A DNA stretch of 64,000 nt from Stenopsyche tienmushanensis (Eukaryota; Arthropoda; Insecta; Trichoptera; Stenopsychidae): NCBI GenBank assembly GCA_008973525.1, contig WACJ01000258.1, positions 248,001 through 312,000 of the forward strand. The letters are read 5' to 3'. The notes under the pieces were generated by a model. That model ran no database searches, was not told where the DNA came from, and saw nothing but the letters and a program-made list of their open reading frames with translations. A program made the position numbers and the translations under genes. Shown piece by piece: positions 11,419 through 23,605 of this stretch (position 1 is its first letter; the number at the start of each line of letters is the position of its first letter).

Positions 11419-12531
11419 ATCACAATGGTCAGAGTAAGCCCTAAAGGAATTATGATTTATTCAAAATTTTATCCAGATGAAAGAGAAGATGTTTAAGGAT
11501 AGGATATGAATATTACTAAGATACTATAAATTATAATTAAATAATCTATTTCGTATAAGTGGAATAAATGTGGATAAACATTCAGTCTTACATTCAATGC
11601 GTGTACAAATTGTATATGAATGATGATTTCAAATAATTTCAAACACAACTTAGTGGTAATATTAATGTACCTATGTGGGTTGTTAGTGATGAAAAAATAA
11701 GCTGAAAAAAGTGCAAATCACAAAGCTAAAATTCGATTGGATCCCCAGAGGATTAAAATTTAATTTCATCTACATTTCGATACATTTAATTAAAAACATA
11801 AATCAAAATCGTCAAAAAACCGCCATTCAATATACCGCGCTTTTTTCAGCAGCCGAATATTAACTTTTTCATATTTGATTTAGACCAACGATACATCATG
11901 ACAAACATAAAATTAATTGGCCGCCGAAATGCAAATGTTCTTTATCATGCCAGATTTATTAATAAATTAATGGAACGGTCTCGTTTTAATATGCCATAAC
12001 ACGTTTTTTCGTTGTAATAACTCAAAAAATCATGCAGGATGACACTAACAGCATATTCGCATTATTGTAAACCGGCTGAAACAAATCTTTTGTCGTGTCA
12101 ATCCAATTAAATCAAGCACTTCTCTGATATATATCATTGGAAGCTGGATAGTTTTATTTTGTAGACAAAATATTGTATTAAATTTAAAGCATTAATTTAT
12201 GTTAAAGATGAACTATCTTTTAACAGAAGTGTTATAAAATGCAAGTCTTCTCAAATGACACTATGTGTATTTTCCCAAGAGTTGACTAAACTATTGTATT
12301 AGATCCAACCGCATCCGTTTCTACATTTTTTTTCTTGCACAAGTTTTACGCTTGACGACCAACAAGGCCATCTTGGGTTTCATGGCGTACAATAAAGGTG
12401 TAAGATCCTGATAGCTTTTACTTTTTTTTAGACTACCAGAAACGTAACAAATAAAAGCCAAGAATAAGGCTGAACACTTCTTATAAAATGACACAACAAA
12501 ATTATTGATATTTTCAATGTAAATAAAATAC
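11419..12531. other. Gene-free stretch
   Basis: AT-rich sequence with no recognised gene, RNA or repeat. The frame at 12321-12533 on the minus strand has no known domain. Confidence 0.5.
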
Positions 12532-12989
12532 ATGCATCATTCGCCGAAGGCAGAATTAGAAGCTAAAATAAATACATTAGATATAAAATTAAGATATAAC
12601 GACTTAAGACCCGTCAGTCGGCACATTCCACAAAAGCACACCGAAGAACAGAAGCAGACACGGTTGGTCAAAACCCGATTTATGATGGACTGTTCTGACA
12701 AAGGACACCACAAGCAGCTGTCGTAAATCATCAACATGTAACGACTTTCATAGAAGCAATTATAACCATGCAACAAAGCAAATCACTACTCGATTGAAGA
12801 CGACAAGCATCCATTATCGATCATGCACGAAGCCCAAACTTAACACAATAGCTTATTTCTTCCGCCAGACCGAACCAATTGTCATCCGACCATCTGATGA
12901 TCGCGAAGTAATTAATTCATTTAAGCCCGGATAATTATGTTACACGAAAGCCATAAAATCAGGGTTCGACTAAACTGAAAAGCATCAGA

Positions 12990-13187
12990 GTGCTCCCAGG
13001 CTTGGTAAATCTGTTTATAATCTACATGGACGATGAACGTCGAAAATCCCACACCAAAGACTGAGCAAATATTGACATCATGGTAATAGCATCTCTATTA
13101 TTCGCAGACGATATTTTCGGATTATCGACATCATCCTTGGGCTTACGGAATACTTTGAACTGCACTGACAGAAGCTTGCAAATTTAG
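12990..13187 (+). pseudogene. Non-LTR retrotransposon reverse-transcriptase fragment
   Basis: Translation in one frame gives VLPGLVNLFIIYMDD, then about 25 residues later LLFADDIFGLSTSSLGL. This matches the palm region of LINE reverse transcriptases: the LxP-GL-NL-IYxDD block followed by the catalytic F/Y-ADD motif. One in-frame stop lies between the blocks, after the residues SHTKD, and the frame closes at 13185-13187. Upstream sequence from about 12540 has similar base composition (ATG-containing frame 12532-12726) and may be earlier LINE sequence, but no endonuclease domain can be made out. Probably a dead fragment. Confidence 0.6.
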
Positions 13188-13293
13188 TAAATATTTGAAC
13201 AATGAAATTGGAAACCATGTCGAAAATACAAGAAACAGATCTGATGCATTATGACAATAAGTAAAATTTACTCTAAAAATCCTATGCATTTAT

Positions 13294-13776
13294 AATTAAA
13301 AAAAAAAAACAGGAAAACAATATGGCAATTAAAAATAACATTTAGGGTAACATTTAAAGGACGTCTTGCATCATTAGTAACATTTTAAGGATATCTGACA
13401 TCTGGAATCTCAAATGCCAGAAATCCACTAGAGAAATACCAATTATTTTAATTACAAACTATCATCGCTGTATGATAATTTTCGTTGCGATTTTCGATAT
13501 GACTCAAAATCGCTCTCTTCTTCGGAAGAAATAATATACCCAGTATCAATGTCATCATTGTTCTGTGTAGATTTTCTATTTCTAAAAATATAATTCATAA
13601 TAAGTAAAGATGTTACTATATTCCCTAACTCAAAAAAAAAAACTATACAATAATAGTGTTTATATTTTTTTCCTATTTTTTTCAAAATAATTCGATACAT
13701 ACTCTCTATGATATTAAAAAAAATGCTTTAAAAAAAACCGCATAACTTCGAAATCGCACAAAAAGAGGTTTGAGTG
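13294..13776 (+). mobile_element. Pogo/Tigger-like non-autonomous element, copy P1 (left end missing)
   Basis: The right end GAGGTTTGAGTG is followed by TA (13777-13778) and preceded by the family's subterminal CGCATAACTTCGAAATCGCA and CACAAAAAG motifs. The internal block with CGCTCTCTTCTTCGGAAG is shared with copies at 17551 and, reversed, 40990. The left terminal repeat is absent; homology starts near a run of A at 13294. The minus-strand frame at 13452-13700 is a chance product of this repeat. Confidence 0.65.
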
Positions 13777-13778
13777 TA

Positions 13779-14158
13779 TACTTCTAAATATTATACTTTC
13801 AATTAATTATTTATATGTTATTTGTCATTTTCATGACTATTCTAAAATTCTAGACAATTTCTAGAAGGAAATTTTTATATACAAATTGTAAATTTATAGC
13901 CTTTTCCTAGGAACAAAAATGGAAAATAATATGTTTATTAACGAATCATCAATTATTAAAATAGTGCAATTTTGACATTATTATTCATGTAAAGTGTTTA
14001 TTACAAAAGAAGTATTAAAATATTCTAAATTATGCTGCAAAAAATAAAAATAAAAACATTTAAAAAATATATACATTATTTTTCTCGGAACGAAATCCGA
14101 AACCAAACCGAAATAAATCTTTGGATCTGAACCGGAATTTTCTGTATTCAATAAGCTA
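13779..14158. mobile_element. hAT-like element fragment
   Basis: ACTTCTAAATATTATACTTT at the start matches the interior of the hAT-like element at 3490, and a block with AACCAAACCGAAATAAATCT near 14103 matches that element's AACCGAA-rich subterminal region. The segment directly follows the right end of pogo-like copy P1, so P1 may have inserted into this hAT copy. Ends at a decayed version of TAAGCCCTA. Confidence 0.45.
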
Positions 14159-15004
14159 TGAAATAATTGATAATATTCTTCATTAATATATATATCTGCT
14201 GAACTTAATTTTCAGTGCATAATCAATTATGATAGTTGTTGAAAACGTTCCTAACGTGACATTGGTTAGTTAATGCTGTCATATGAAAATTTACGAAAAG
14301 TTAATCACCAAAATGTTACACATTTTAATAACATTATGCAAAAATTTTATGCATTGTTTGTTCGTTGAAAATGCTGTTGAATGCAAAACTTCCTATACAA
14401 GGCCCATAACAATATTTTTCTTCATCAAAAAATTATCAAATCTATCATTTGATACAGGAGCATAATCTTTCATTAATATATGATTTTTTAAAATAATCAC
14501 TACACTATATACTGAGAAAGCTTCTATGTATTTTATCTTTAAATTATGAAAAAAATGATAAGCAAACGTTATGGACGTTATGAATATGTCCCATGGCTTT
14601 AAACTATATTTGTACTTGATATTACTTGATACCTGACATTCACCTATTTGTTTCAGCTATGTCTATGTTTCCAGTTTGTTCCCAGTCTGACCAATTAAAT
14701 GTTATTTGATTGTACCCGATTGGCACTAAACGCCGAAGTTCGAATACTTAGATGCAACATAATTACCCCTGGTTAATACAATTAGACTAACACCTTCTTG
14801 TGGCCTAACCACATTTGACTAATTCTAACTACTATGGTCATACAATTTTATGTATTTTAACCATTGGCCTCTTGACTAGTACTTATTTAAATATTAAATA
14901 CAATCAGTTTATCTACTATTCATTGCTAGTTTTACAAATCATGACATGCTTGTCACTCGCTATCTCTTACATAGTCGCCCTATCCAATAATATGGAGTAA
15001 GATG
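14159..15004. other. Gene-free stretch
   Basis: No recognised gene. The frame 14809-15000 (plus) encodes two hydrophobic segments but lacks an ATG and a convincing splice acceptor; it resembles no family I can name. No repeat copies seen within the window. Confidence 0.4.
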
Positions 15005-15530
15005 AACCTTATCGGTTCGGAGCCAAGAAGCTTTAGGAACAGAACAAGGACAAGAAGAACGTTAAATATACGGCCTTAAGGAGAGGAATTAACTTCTATA
15101 TCGTTTTTAAATCGCCGAACTGAGAGGGTCAAACTGAAATGGGAAACCACTCAGTCTCGAATTCCTCCGGGTAAGTTGTGCGAGGACGGGGAGACACCCT
15201 TAGTTGGTGTAGGAGCGAATCCGAGATGCACTCAAGCGGCAACGCCCTAGCGAGGAAAGGAGGGACTGGACTCTTTGCACTCCAGAAAGTCCAATCCAGT
15301 AGAATCAAAAAGATCGTCTAGAGTAGTTTTCCACTATCGAGATGACCGCGAAAGCGTTCGAAATGAAACTCGGTGGTAATGCTACCTTCAATATGAGCAA
15401 ATGAGGAGGCGAATGTATGATACAGACGATCTGGATGTAACCCCTTCCTGTGAATGGATATTGAAGAGGCCCATAGTTCTGCAGTGGGCTGTTTGTGGCT
15501 GCATTATGATGATGATGATGATAATGGCAT
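15005..15530 (+). mobile_element. Probable non-LTR retrotransposon 3' end
   Basis: The segment is less AT-rich than its surroundings and ends with GAAGAGGCCCATAGTTCTGC, then AGTGGGCTGT and a (ATG)n run at 15504-15526. Insect non-LTR elements commonly end with a GAGGCC-CAGCAGTGGG-TAGGCTG block running into a short simple repeat, and this matches that arrangement. No clear reverse-transcriptase frame remains in the segment, so it is probably a 5'-truncated copy. Confidence 0.55.
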
Positions 15531-17550
15531 GCGATGTAAATAGTCGTATTTACAAATCTATCTTATCAATCTTAACGTAAATAACCTGTATATTTAAACT
15601 TGAACTGTTGAACTGGTATCAAACAAATATTTAAGTCCATTATGGAAATCTTGCTGAAGTATCGTTTAAATTAGTCTCAAAAAATGATTTAATAAGCATA
15701 TTGTATATCATCATAGCATCTTTAGCTATTGCAGAAAGAGCACGTAAAACTTGCAGCGGTTGAAGTATAAGCTTTCGTGTTTGAACTTTACAATCAGTTA
15801 GTACCATGTCGTTGGTTAGAGAAAATGGAGTTGAAGTAAGCACCATCTGATGTGACGCTGCATAATGTAGTTTCTTCAATGCAACAGGGGAATATCATGT
15901 AAATGCTCTCTTCTTTAACAATTTATTCAGAAATGCAGTTTAATAAAATTAATTTAATTTCAAAATAATAGGGGATGGAAACGTGTATGGAGCTTTAATG
16001 TAATCGAAAGCGCGCATGAATATAAGCGTTTGTTTAGTTTATTTTTAAAACAACAAACATGCAAGTAATGCAATAACTTTTTCATCGTTGTAACGTGATA
16101 TAATCCCGGCAAATGCTTGAAATAAATTATATTAAAAAGGCTCTTATCATTAAAAACCCCCGCGCCGTATTACGTGAAAAAGGCATTCTTGTCGCGAATA
16201 AACATTTAACGTCGGGGGGTGAAATGAAAATTCATTTTCATTTCCAACCTGAACATGCTACATTCAGATTAATTTGAAGCTACCATTTTCTTATTGGTGT
16301 ATTGTGAAAAAAGCCTTTTTTTACCGAATTTCCTTTTATCGCGATTAGGTCCGGAGCGGGTCAAGTCATGCATGCTTTTTTTTAACCAAATGATTTCTTC
16401 AACCAAACCTATTTCGTACAAAAGGGCCCTATTAATCTGATACATTTTAATGCAAGATAAAAATAATACCACTCAAAAATAACTGACGATATGGTATCTG
16501 GACTAATTTTATTACGACCACTAAAAAAATGTGGTCTGCTTTCATTTTAATTTTAAGTGCACTACGTGAAAGCCAAGTGCGATTCATATTTAAAAACCAC
16601 CCCAAATCTAAAACAATTAAAAAAATAGTTTACATTAAATCTTTCGTTCATAATGGGTTGTATTACATAAAAAATAAACATATTTACAATAAAATTGCAG
16701 CTTTTAAATCAAGCTATTAAACTCTAAGATAAATACTTCTAATCATCAATCTATCGTTGCCTATAAAATAATTATACTGTGATCATGAGCAGATCATTAT
16801 ATCCGATATATTGATGAAAAATAAGCACTTAATTATAATACAATTGATTATTATAGTATTTTACACCTCCTGTCGTTGATATAGATCATGTTTTATATAG
16901 CTGGAAAGCATTTTTCTGCGAACTTTGATATGGATGGCAATTTCGTTCTTCGAGAAAAATAATCGAACCATTAAAACGAACGGGATGTCTAACAATCGAA
17001 ATGATTTTAATAGACAATTTTGCGAAGCTCAAACACATACCCTTAGCCAGCTATGAGAGTTGGATACTGTTCAATTTTTTCACGCTTTGCTAGCAAAAAA
17101 AAGGCGAGTCTAGAAATATATTTATTTTTTGTCGCTCTCAATTGATTTACATGAATTCTTTCGAGTATGGCAAGATGAAAACAGCAGATAAGAGGTCCTT
17201 GAAATAAAATTCGTGTAAATATTCGGCGGTAGTATTTCCCTAGGTGAAATTCCCACGTGCTTTTTATTTCACCAGAAAATTCTTGAACATTGTGGAAATA
17301 TCCGGACTTTAAATAATAAATAAGGAGGGACTCTTATTTATTCTTTCAAGAGTTTTGATCTCACAAATCATTTGGGAAAACAAGACAGACATACACAGTG
17401 AAAGGGGGAGCATTAATCTCGACGTGCGTATTGACATGGATGATAAGTAATGTCGGTGTTTCGTGTAATTCAGACTTTAAAATAATACATTTGAAAATGA
17501 ATTATTTGCTTTCATAAATCATAAATATAGCCCCATATTTCTTATTTTTT
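15531..17550. other. Gene-free stretch
   Basis: AT-rich sequence. The short frames (15640-15879 minus, 16269-16472 minus, 16529-16720 plus) carry no known domain. No repeat shared with other parts of the window was found. Confidence 0.5.
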
Positions 17551-18268
17551 TAAAATACAAACTATCATCACTGTATGATAATTTTCGTTGCGATTAACGA
17601 TATGAATTAAAATCGCTCTCTTCTTCGAAATAAATAGTATGCGCAATGTCAATGTTATCATTGTTCTGTATAGATTTTCTTTTCCTAACATTATAATTCT
17701 TAATTAGTAAATATATTGCTATAGTCCTTACCTCAAAAAAATTTTTTTTTCATAAAATGGCGCATTTTTAGCTATATTTTGTCATGGTTTTAATTCTTTT
17801 AAAAGAGTTAGAAAATAAATTTAGATATAAATCTGGTAGAAACAATAGAGAATTATATGAAAAAGGTTCCTACTCAATTTGAAGTAAATCAGTTAATTAT
17901 AGCTTGAGATATCTTGTCAACCGTGTTGAAAAAAGTAGTTTCGAGAAAAACTCGTTTAAATATTTTATTCTGGTAGGACCGGCTTAGTTGTCGATTCACT
18001 AAAATAGTTATAACTCCGCAATTAATTGGAATTTCAGATTTTTATTTTTAAAAATTTTAGACAAAAATACCCCCTTAAATGGTGTGGTCATAATTCAGCG
18101 ATAGCAGATGCAACACGATTTAAACGGTCCAAAATTGCAATTTTTTTCCAAACTCCGGTTAGTATTGATGATTTATTTTCTATTTTATCCTAAATATCTC
18201 GATATGTACTCTTTATAAAAAAAATAAAAATACTCTAATACGAAATCGCACAAAATGTGGTTTGAGTG
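17551..18268 (+). mobile_element. Pogo/Tigger-like non-autonomous element, copy P2 (left end missing)
   Basis: The right end GTGGTTTGAGTG is followed by TA (18269-18270). Internal blocks shared with the other copies include ATCATTGTTCTGTATAGA, ATCTGGTAGAAACAATAGAG and CAACCGTGTTGAAAAAAGTA. At about 720 bp it is the longest copy and retains a middle portion that P1 lacks. No transposase frame is visible. Confidence 0.65.
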
Positions 18269-18270
18269 TA

Positions 18271-19481
18271 TAAAAATATCAGGAATGAATACATTATTTT
18301 TACAAACTTGGGTTATATGTGTGATCGAATTGGACAAATTTAAATCTCTATGAAAACATTAATTATTGACATGAATTTTTATAGCGAATATGTGTTGTAA
18401 AAATTTGGTCGCCAACCACATATGTAGATTTGACACCCATGGAGAAATGTCTGGTGGTAGTAAAATCAGTAATAATGGAATTCTAAAACATAACCCTGTG
18501 TGAGGGAAGTTTCTACACCATCATCTATATTCCTTAAATTCAGTTTTTTTCTGGATATTAACTGTACATGTTTTTAAGCATATGTGGATTACACAAAATA
18601 GGCGATCCTACCCGACTTTATTGATCACAGACGTTCATATAATATATATTTACAGGTCTCAAAAATTGTTATAAATGCCGGCATAAATTCCAAAAATTCT
18701 ATAACCATAGATTTTTAAGAATAAAGGATATAGTATTTAATGATGAAAGAGAACTCTTATAGATCAATTACTTGTAAATGCTTATCCTTGGTCATATTAA
18801 TAGCATTTAAGCTTGATATTTTTTAAGAATAGTAATTTTGATTAAATCTTATCCATTCATTCTCATCTTTTTGTATGAAACTCAAATGTTAAATTACACA
18901 GCTCTCTGGTATTTGCGGAAAAAAAAGAAAATTCCTTTCGTTAGTTTTTTCTAAATCCTCACTCGCTTAAAAAATAAAGCCTTAATGAATAATATCTGGC
19001 TCAAAACTCTGCAACATTTTACACCTTAATGTAAGCCCAACAACAAATTAGCGCTACTTAGTATAAATTTATTTGGTTATTGTGCCTACGAAAATGGAAA
19101 ATTTGGAGTTTCCCGCAAGTGCCAAAACAACACAGCACCTCGAAATTCGTGCAAGTCACCGTCGTTTTAAATGAGACCCGCAAACAAAGCGCGTGCTTTT
19201 AATCGGCACATCTTTACGCCTGAATTCCCATTTAGAAATACAAGCGGCAAAACTTCGTAACCACCCCTCCAACTCTGCTCTGAAAGGGCGTCAAAGGCCA
19301 TTTTATTATTGTGTTTTTAATTAATCAATTATCCGTGACACACCGGCGACCCACGCCACCCCCAAACCCACCCAAAAATAAAATCACCTGTAACCCACAA
19401 ATATATATATTAATATATAATACCCTGTCGCAATAAATTATGAACTCATTCAAACATTTTTGTATTTAACAAAAATACAAA
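18271..19481. other. Gene-free stretch
   Basis: No gene or repeat family recognised. A C-rich patch at 19320-19375 (CCCACC repeats) has no coding signal. Confidence 0.5.
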
Positions 19482-19723
19482 TCTAATATATAAAAATTAA
19501 TCTGTGTTTGTTCGTATGTAATGCGTTGCCATACCGTTCATCAAATTACAATAAAACTTCATCCACGTATTGCTAAATATTGTGCAAGTAACATAGGCAT
19601 AGTCTAATATATAAAAAATAATGTTTGTTTGTCCGTATTTAATGTGCTTCCATATCGTCCATCTGATTGCAATAAAACTTTGTCAACTTGTTGTTTACAC
19701 TTGTAAAAATAAAATTGGCAAAA
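19482..19723 (+). mobile_element. Helitron 5'-end fragment, two tandem monomers
   Basis: TCTAATATATAAAAATTAAT begins at 19482 after an A and a second start, TCTAATATATAAAAAATAAT, lies 121 bp later at 19603. Both monomers carry the TTTGTTYGTATNTAATG and GCCATACCGTTCATC-type blocks of the Helitron copies at 3714 and 8282. No CTAG 3' end or hairpin follows, so this is a truncated copy. Confidence 0.65.
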
Positions 19724-19739
19724 TAAAATTAATATATGG

Positions 19740-22700
19740 ATGCGTTTTGGTATTTTGTATAATTTTATGAATCAGTCATAAATTCTTTCCTATCATGAAA
19801 TTTCTATTCGAAGGCAACAAAAATCAACTCCTAGAAATATTTTGTACCTGGAATAATCTTTGGAGATTGGCTCGTCTGTTAACATATATGGCACCTTAAT
19901 ACTATCAAAGAATCAGACGATCGCATCATGCCATCGCCAATGGTCAAACCCGTGATGATGCAAAATATTCATCACCGGCCACGAAAGTGTTAAAAAGAAC
20001 CATTGTTAGTGAATCTACTTATAGTATGACTTCATTATTTCTTGAATTTTCTTCCACATTTTATACCTTCATACGTGATGACTTTATTAATACAATTTTG
20101 AGTTTATAATTGCAATAGTTTTCATATTGTGCGATTAAAATTCTTCAGGACAAAAGTTATAGTCAAACCAAAACAAACGTGTGACAGTGGTTTAGTACTA
20201 TTTTGATATATTTCAGCACTTAAAAATAACACTAAAACGAAGTGGTTTAATGCTCAATAAAATATCTGTGATACTTGAGACATTTTACTGCCATTTTTAT
20301 GGCATTTATTTCCGATTTTAATTTCAATCGTTAAGCACGAATCGCAGATATAATCAACGATCTCAATCCCATTGATCTCATTAAAAAAACACGTGTGTAT
20401 GATACAATTTAAATTAATACTCCCATGCGCACGTGTCGTCAAAAATATGCCTCGTAATTGCGTTGATAGCACAAAAACGCAATTTTCCAAATGAAGCACC
20501 GTATGAAACTCGATGTAACGAACACAATAGAAGAATGAGGCAAGAATGGCATGTGATAGAATCAGGTATGATTTTGTCACCATTGTTTGCTTATTGGTAT
20601 TTACGACTTTTGCCTTTTGAGGCTCTAAAAATGTGTGTCACATTTTTTTCGTTGATTGGATGTAAAAATGTGACTTATTGTTGAATATTTGTAGCTTGAA
20701 AAGAAAGGTTTTTCGGTAGAAGAGTTTTTGACATCAATGCTAATCAATTTAATACAACAAATCACTGGAAATCTACAGTCAAAAAAGTCTTAAAAGTTTA
20801 TTCAAATGGTACCAAATATCTAAATATGCTTATTGATTGATTTTTTAGACAAGTCTTTTCGAATTGCGGATTAGTTATAATGATGTAAAAATTCGCCGTT
20901 ACTCTCGAAGTTGCCTTAAAGCGTAGCCATAAAAGCAAATTATACTTTTTAAGCTTTCAATTAAACTGAAAATGTGGGTAATTTCAAAGAGATTTAACTG
21001 TCTAGTAAAATCTCTGAAAGTTGAATCGTAACAAAGCAATCCTCTAAGCAATTCCGTGTGAAAATAAACTAGAAACCATTTGAAAGAAACGTCTGAATTA
21101 AACCGTCATTGCGAGAAAAACCGATTACGCTAGAAGGACTTTTACAAGAGAAGAGTTATTTACATCGTTTAAGCCGAACTCTGTAACTAGAATAAGGATA
21201 GCTGTTCGCTAAAAATCTCTCAACCCAAAAATAAAGCGTTAAAAATACAAATTTATTTTAAAATTTGCCAAATTCTTCATTTTATACGATCTAATTTTAT
21301 TTTAGTACGCATTAAGAGAGCGTTATTCTTTCCGCGAAATTTAATTTCAAACTCCTCCCATGAACTTATTTAATTAAATTCCTCGCTGACAAAAACTGTT
21401 TGCATACGCGGACATGACATGTCCTTTGAAAAGAATTCCCAAGTCGTTTTATGCGTCTTAAACTCTTCCACGCTGATTCCATTGTGGTTGCAAATTTTAT
21501 GATTCCCAACAATCCTTTATAAAAATATTATGCTTTTATAGAAAACATTTTCGTGTCGAAAACAACCTAAGCGGCTTTGCCAAAGGATCTTGTTATCATC
21601 TTCAACGTCGAAACGCATATAACGAGACACGGCGAACACCTGAACCGCTCCGGCAAACGTCGCAAACGAATAAAAATAAATGTTTTAAAGCGTGTTCGAT
21701 ATAATTTCTCGCATAATATGTCCCGAAGGAAGACGATTTCTTAAAATGACGCCACTGGGAGACATATTACCACGGGAAAAACGATGAAAACTCTCAGCGT
21801 TGCACTCATTCACTATAAATATGTATGAATTCATGGCGTCGAATGACGACAAAAACATCTTATTTAAATTTATAAAGTGACTTTTTCCATGCAACGGGTT
21901 ATTTATAATATGAAATGTTTTGATCGAATTACAACATGGAATTTTCCCAAAATACACGATAAAAAACTAAAACACAATCGTCAATACTTATTAGAGCTTT
22001 GAACTTGAATGGATGCTAATCGGGCTTTATATCATCAACACTTTATGACCCGCTAAATCGCGACACGTATTCATTTTGTATGCGATTTTGATGATATACA
22101 TTGGTATAAAACATGTGTTGAAATACGATGTTGAATTATATGAAATATGCAATATTTGCATCATAACATTACACTCAATAAGTTCGTAGGATTTGATTGC
22201 TTAAGCTTTTTTCTTCTTCGTTTGGGGTCATTTTTCGCAATTTATTTCAAAAATACACCCTACAAATTTATTGAGTGATCTGTTAAATCTAAGAAAATAT
22301 ATTGACTGAAGAATAATTATTAAAATGTGAAGTTCATATACTATAAATTCATACATAAAGCTACATTTTGTTAAAAATCGAATCTCATTGATCTTATTCC
22401 ATTGTAATGTTTTTGTAAATATGACATGCAATGTCGAGGTATAATTAAAAGTGAATCTATGTAGAATATTTTTAAATGCTTGGTGGTCATATTACCATTA
22501 TGGCAAAACTCCAACAATATTAAATTAGTCGTATTATTTAAGTTGCGATGGCTTTCGAGCAACATATCTCGCTGCAAAAGCATTATTAAAGATCCGCCGG
22601 TAAAAGTTTTGCACGAATGTGATTATCCAGCATATTGATAGTGGCTGGTGTGTGCGCTGGATGGGATGGATGGGATAGGGATGCTGTAGAATGGGAAAAT

Positions 22701-23184
22701 AAAGTGGACGGGAAGGAAATAAAGCGATAAATCATGGTAGGGCGGAAGGAATTGCTCGAAACGTTATCAACCACTAACACATTTCCAAACAGGACTGTTT
22801 ACCCAGACCACAGGCTGGCCCGGCTTATCGTGACTACCCTTCATGGCGCTTAATTAATAATTTAACTTGCTCTCTCCCATACAACTTCATCCAATTCCGC
22901 GCAAACAAATCCCAAGAAACAAGCGGTACACCTCCGCGGTGGATCCGGGAAGAAAACCTGCCAGACCGGATATATGCTCGCCCGGATGTACACTAATCAA
23001 CTTACTCCTGCCTTCGGATTATAAGTCGCTTTCCTATTCTACAGCACGTCACGGAACTGAGTATATCGAATAAATGTCACCGGGATTCTAGAATTAAGGA
23101 CGCGTTTAGTGTCGCATAAACCGATACAACATTACCCAAGATCAATTTAAATTGCATTCCATGATAGTAAACAAGCAAGTTTTT
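19740..23184. other. Gene-free stretch
   Basis: No gene is supported. Overlapping frames at 20254-20583 (minus, 109 codons) and 20433-20684 (plus) have no ATG-backed domain. GATGG and GGGAT repeats at 22655-22700 are short and not a clean microsatellite. Confidence 0.45.
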
Positions 23185-23189
23185 GCGCT

Positions 23190-23605
23190 TTTCTTCGCGA
23201 AGAGACAAAACAGCATCTCTTACCAATTTATAAAAATTGTCCAGAGATGAATTACTTCAAAGATGCTTGGGTGGCCATACCCAAAATGCTATTGAATGTT
23301 TTAACTCGACGATTTGGCGACTGACTCCAAAGCGCCTGTATTCTGATGTAAAAATCATTGAAATATTAGCATACATTGCTGCTGAGATATTTAATAACGA
23401 TTACAACTTCATTTTGAAGATGATGAATACACTAAATAAAGTCTTTGCTGAAAATACTGATGAAGCGCGGGTAGTGAGGTAGAAACGTACGAGTCTTTCT
23501 GAGACAAAAACAGCTCGTAAAGTCCGAAAACAACAGTTAGTCGAAGATAATCAACTTTTTTAGAAAGCTGAAGATCTATTATATGCACCTGGAATCATTG
23601 GTTGA
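23190..23605 (+). pseudogene. C-terminal relic of a Mutator-like transposase gene
   Basis: The translation carries LSRDELLQRCLGGHTQNAIE, then a C/F-N block, a W-LTPKR motif, IAAEIFNND and a closing LLYAPGIIG before a stop at 23603-23605. This order (DELL-RCL-G-TQN-ES-FN, W-PK, FN-G, L-Y-PGI at the terminus) is that of the insect and animal Mutator-like transposase family. Two in-frame stops (before KRTSLSE and after QLF) and one frameshift near 23231 show it is dead. Only the last 120 or so codons remain; the zinc-ribbon-like N-terminal block is missing. A second relic lies at 57588-58193. Confidence 0.7.

Noticed and set aside
14809..15000. Short hydrophobic frame with two possible membrane segments
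   Set aside because: No ATG, a stop directly upstream and no good splice acceptor; AT-rich sequence often yields hydrophobic frames.
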